A stretch of 64,000 nt of DNA from [Phialemoniopsis] sp. UDSM-2020 (Eukaryota > Ascomycota > Sordariomycetes > Thyridiales > Thyridiaceae): assembly GCA_018873225.1 (NCBI GenBank), contig JAEILZ010000003.1, positions 3,844,001-3,908,000 of the forward strand. Direction: 5' to 3'. Numbering within the stretch: the stretch's first letter is position 1; every line of letters starts with the position of its first letter. The notes beneath the pieces were generated by a model. That model searched no databases, was not told the origin of the DNA, and saw only the letters and a list, made by a program, of their open reading frames with translations. A program made the translations under genes and the position numbers. Positions 61,382-64,000 of this stretch are shown piece after piece.

Positions 61382-62224
61382 ATGGCCCCATCACAAGCCT
61401 ACAAGGCCTACCGCATCCCCCAGCCCGGGGAGCTAGCCTCCCTCGCCCCGTCCCTGGTCATCACCCCGCACTACCCTGCCAACCAGGACACCATCACCGC
61501 CGTCCTCATCCTCCTCCATGGCCTCGGCGACTCGGACGCCGCCTTCTCCTCCTTCGCGCGCGGCATGAACCTGCCCGGCGTCCTCGCCCTCACCGTCCGC
61601 GGCACCAGCCCTTTACCCCCGGGCCTCTTCACCTCCTCCTCTCCGTCTGCCGGATCGCAGCAGCACTTCCACTGGGGCGACGACCTCCACATATCCCAGC
61701 GCACCGGCGACCTCGACCCGGACCCGGGCTTCGCCAAGGCCGCCGATCTGGTTCTGCAGCGTCTCATCGCCGAGCTCTTGGTAGGCAAGTGCTCGTGGTC
61801 CACGTCGGACATCCTGCTCTTCGGCTACGGGCAGGGCGGCTCGCTGGCCCTCGGCCTGGCATCGCAGATCAGGATGCCGCCGAGGGTGCAAGAGATCACT
61901 AGCGAGTCCTCCGACCACTCGTCTGGGACGCTGGGCACGGCGTTTCGCGGCGTGGTCTCTATTGGTGGTCCACTTCCGCAGAGCATGATTCCCACGGTGA
62001 GTACGAGGTCAAAATCAGCGACGCCCATATTGCTATGTCACGGAAGGGCAAGCGAGGCCGTAGACGAGGACGTTATAGACAGCATCAAGGCCGAATTCAG
62101 CAAGGTGACGGTCACGAGGTGGAACAAGTCGCAAGACAGCATGCCCGAAAATCGCGAGGAGATGTTGCCCGTCATGCAGTTCTTTGCAGAGAGGTTACGG
62201 GACGGATGGGCTCCTGGACAGTGA
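61382..62224 (+). CDS. Phospholipase/carboxylesterase-fold protein without catalytic triad
   Basis: Intronless, 280 residues, of the acyl-protein thioesterase/carboxylesterase alpha/beta-hydrolase family: AVLILLHGLGDSDAAFSSFA is the oxyanion-side signature and FHWGDDLH corresponds to the substrate-lid region. The nucleophile elbow, normally GFSQGG, reads GYGQGG (148-153), so the serine is Gly150. The usual HGDxD acid motif is replaced by HGRASEAVDE. The usual catalytic His segment near the C-terminus reads RWNKSQDSMPEN, with no His. Fold and length are intact, so this may be a non-enzymatic binding or regulatory relative rather than a decaying gene. Codons remain GC-rich and the frame is undamaged. 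Confidence 0.82.
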   Translation: MAPSQAYKAYRIPQPGELASLAPSLVITPHYPANQDTITAVLILLHGLGDSDAAFSSFARGMNLPGVLALTVRGTSPLPPGLFTSSSPSAGSQQHFHWGDDLHISQRTGDLDPDPGFAKAADLVLQRLIAELLVGKCSWSTSDILLFGYGQGGSLALGLASQIRMPPRVQEITSESSDHSSGTLGTAFRGVVSIGGPLPQSMIPTVSTRSKSATPILLCHGRASEAVDEDVIDSIKAEFSKVTVTRWNKSQDSMPENREEMLPVMQFFAERLRDGWAPGQ

Positions 62225-62570
62225 TGGCGGTCATGCAAGGATATGTTTAATCGGAAGCAAGCATCAGATACACAGAAATATTCTAATTATCAAATCCACA
62301 TACAATCACCTTCACAAAAATGCAAGGGGTCAAGGATACAAGTTGTTTGATCTAGAAGACATTGAATTCATTTCTACCTGCATTCATGACCATGATTCCC
62401 ATCCTGGACGTAAGAAGAAATACATACAGTGCAAGAGAAACCGCGGGCATTACTAATTGGGTAGGTAATTCCGTCTTATTGTTGTTGGGGAATCATGGCG
62501 GGTAACCGAGCAAACCATTCCAAACTCCGCAAAAGAAAATGACTTTTTCTATTCGCAAACATCAAACCCT
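62225..62570. other. Convergent 3' region esterase-like gene / HSP90
   Basis: AT-rich, presumed 3' UTRs. Confidence 0.5.
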
Positions 62571-64000
62571 TTAGTCGACCTCCTCCATGGCGCTGTCGCC
62601 AGTCTCGGCAGCAGGGGCCGAGGCATCAGCGGCAGGAGCATCCTCAGAAGCCTCGGGCTCCTCATCGATGTTCAGGCCGAGGGAGACGAGCTTGTGGATG
62701 CGCTCAGAGAAGCTGGCGGGCTCCTCAATGGTGAAGCCAGAGACCAGCAGAGAGGTCTCGAACAGCAGCTGAACGATCGACTTGACGGTCTTGTCGTTCT
62801 CGCCGTCGGCCTCGACCTTCTTCTTGAGCTCCTTGATGATAGAGCTCTTGGGCGAGATCTCGAAGGTCTTCTTGGAAGACATGTAGCTGGACATGGAGGT
62901 GTCACGGAGGGCCTGGGCCTTCATGATACGCTCCATGTTGGCAGACCAACCGAACTGGCCAGTGCGGATGGCGCAAGGAGCGCCGGCGAGCATGTGGGAG
63001 ACAACAACCTTCTCGACCTTCTCGCCGAGGATGTTCTTGAGGGCCTTGGCCAGGCTCTCGTACTCCTTCTCCTCCTCCTCACGAGCCTTCTTCTCCTCCT
63101 CGGTCTCCTCGAGCTCGAAGTCCTTGGTGATGTCGACGAGCTTCTTGCCCTCGAACTCCTTGAGCTGAGTCATGGCGTACTCGTCAATGGGGTCGACCAG
63201 GAAGAGAACCTCGAATCCCTTGTCCTTGAGGGAGTCAAGGAAGGGAGACTTGGTGACAGCCTTGATGGACTCGCCAGTGATGTAGTACATGTTCTTCTGG
63301 TGCTCGGGCATGCGAGCAACGTAGTCGGAGAGCGAGGTCTGCTCATCGCCAGACTTGGTGGAGCTGAAGCGGAGGAGCTTGGCCAGGATCTGGCGGTTCT
63401 GGGAGTCCTCGTGGATACCCAGCTTGAGGTTCTTGGAGAAGGCGCTGTAGAACTTGTCGAACTGCTCCTTGTCCTCGGCGATCTCCTGGAAGAGCTCGAG
63501 AGCCTTCTTGACAATGTTCTTCTTGATGACCTTCATGATCTTGTTCTGCTGAAGGGTCTCACGAGACAGGTTGAGGGGCAGATCCTCAGAGTCGACAACA
63601 CCCTTGACGAAGCCGAGCCACTCGGGAATGAGGTCGGTGGCGTCATCAGTGATGAAGACACGGCGGACGTAGAGCTTGATGTTGTTCTTGGTCTTCTTGG
63701 TCTCGAAGAGGTCAAAGGGAGCGCGCTTGGGCACGAAGAGGATGGCACGGAACTCGAGCTGACCCTCGACGGAGAAGTGCTTGACGGCCAGGTGGTCCTC
63801 CCAGTCGTTGGACAGGGACTTGTAGAAGGAAGCGTACTCCTCCTGGGTGATGTCCTGGGGGTTGCGAGTCCAGATGGGCTTCTGCTTGTTGAGCTCCTCC
63901 TCCTCGATCTTGGTCTCCTTGACCTTCTTGGTCTTGGGCTTCTTCTCCTCCTCATCATCGTCAACCTCCTCGATCTTGGGCTTCTTGTCGTCACCCTCCT
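62571..64000 (-). CDS. HSP90: Hsp90 chaperone (Hsp82 type), 5' part outside the window
   Basis: About 475 codons from the C-terminal side of a cytosolic Hsp90. The part at the right edge is the charged linker ([13 protein letters not shown]), followed by the middle domain ([59 protein letters not shown]). The C-terminal dimerisation domain follows. The gene ends in MEEVD, the docking signal for TPR co-chaperones. The ATPase domain lies beyond base 64,000. No intron is seen in this part. Codon use is highly biased (AAG, GAG, CTC/CTT), as in strongly expressed genes, and contrasts with its neighbours. The chaperone folds kinases and receptors in the cytosol. Confidence 0.97.
   Translation of the reverse strand, partial: EGDDKKPKIEEVDDDEEEKKPKTKKVKETKIEEEELNKQKPIWTRNPQDITQEEYASFYKSLSNDWEDHLAVKHFSVEGQLEFRAILFVPKRAPFDLFETKKTKNNIKLYVRRVFITDDATDLIPEWLGFVKGVVDSEDLPLNLSRETLQQNKIMKVIKKNIVKKALELFQEIAEDKEQFDKFYSAFSKNLKLGIHEDSQNRQILAKLLRFSSTKSGDEQTSLSDYVARMPEHQKNMYYITGESIKAVTKSPFLDSLKDKGFEVLFLVDPIDEYAMTQLKEFEGKKLVDITKDFELEETEEEKKAREEEEKEYESLAKALKNILGEKVEKVVVSHMLAGAPCAIRTGQFGWSANMERIMKAQALRDTSMSSYMSSKKTFEISPKSSIIKELKKKVEADGENDKTVKSIVQLLFETSLLVSGFTIEEPASFSERIHKLVSLGLNIDEEPEASEDAPAADASAPAAETGDSAMEEVD

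Noticed and set aside
61273..61902. 209-codon frame overlapping the esterase-like gene
   Set aside because: Pro/Arg/His-rich shadow frame in GC-rich DNA; no family features.

Overview
The window is nuclear DNA of a filamentous ascomycete (Pezizomycotina, most likely a Sordariomycete). The evidence is dense gene packing with introns mostly of 50-120 nt that carry GTAAGT-like donors and CTAAC/CTGAC branch sites, and a gene set typical of that group: Vti1, Rrp12, Sec17, Ilv6, ornithine carbamoyltransferase, Hul4, Sde2, Sec31, Get2, Caf16 and Hsp90. There are no transposons, CRISPR arrays, convincing tRNA genes or rRNA. It reads as core genome: 28 protein-coding genes, 27 complete and one (Hsp90) cut by the right edge.

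Layout. 0.8-7.6 kb: SNARE VTI1 (+), ribosome-biogenesis factor RRP12 (-), alpha-SNAP SEC17 (-). 8.2-14.0 kb: a GatC/Gta3-like mitochondrial amidotransferase subunit (+), a DUF726 membrane hydrolase (-), TRAPPC13 (-). 14.6-20.0 kb: a KHDC4-like KH protein (-), ILV6 (+) and ARG3 (-); both amino-acid genes have perfect TGAGTCA sites upstream. 20.8-29.9 kb: Tag1-like vacuolar protein (+), a 2.7 kb gene-free stretch with microsatellites, a DENN protein (+). 30.5-39.3 kb: YPI1 (-), GEP3 (-) divergent from MRP49 (+), HUL4 (-). 40.7-48.6 kb: a polyol/alcohol dehydrogenase in ten exons (-), RPS10 (-), SDE2 (+), COX12 (-) divergent from a B12D/NDUFA4-like gene (+), an RRM protein (-). 49.3-64.0 kb: SEC31 (+), GET2 (+), TMEM135-like (-), CAF16 (-), a short-chain dehydrogenase (-), an esterase-fold protein lacking its catalytic residues (+), HSP90 (-, partial).

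The genes do not form one pathway, but some neighbours fit together. GEP3/MRP49 (mitoribosome) and COX12/B12D (complex IV and a complex I/IV-associated family) are divergent pairs with a short shared promoter region. Secretory and endomembrane genes are frequent (VTI1, SEC17, TRAPPC13, DENN, SEC31, GET2, DUF726, Tag1).

The most unusual feature is gene structure. A frame-essential 5-nt exon and a GC-AG intron occur in the dehydrogenase. Candidate 3-nt exons (or recursive splice points) occur in COX12 and MRP49. There is a 16-nt exon in the B12D gene and a 22-nt exon in the KH gene, and the Tag1-like gene can be joined in frame only through poor donors. The intron-selective splicing factor SDE2 lies in the same window. 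All exon joins were read by eye from the sequence; none is backed by transcript data.
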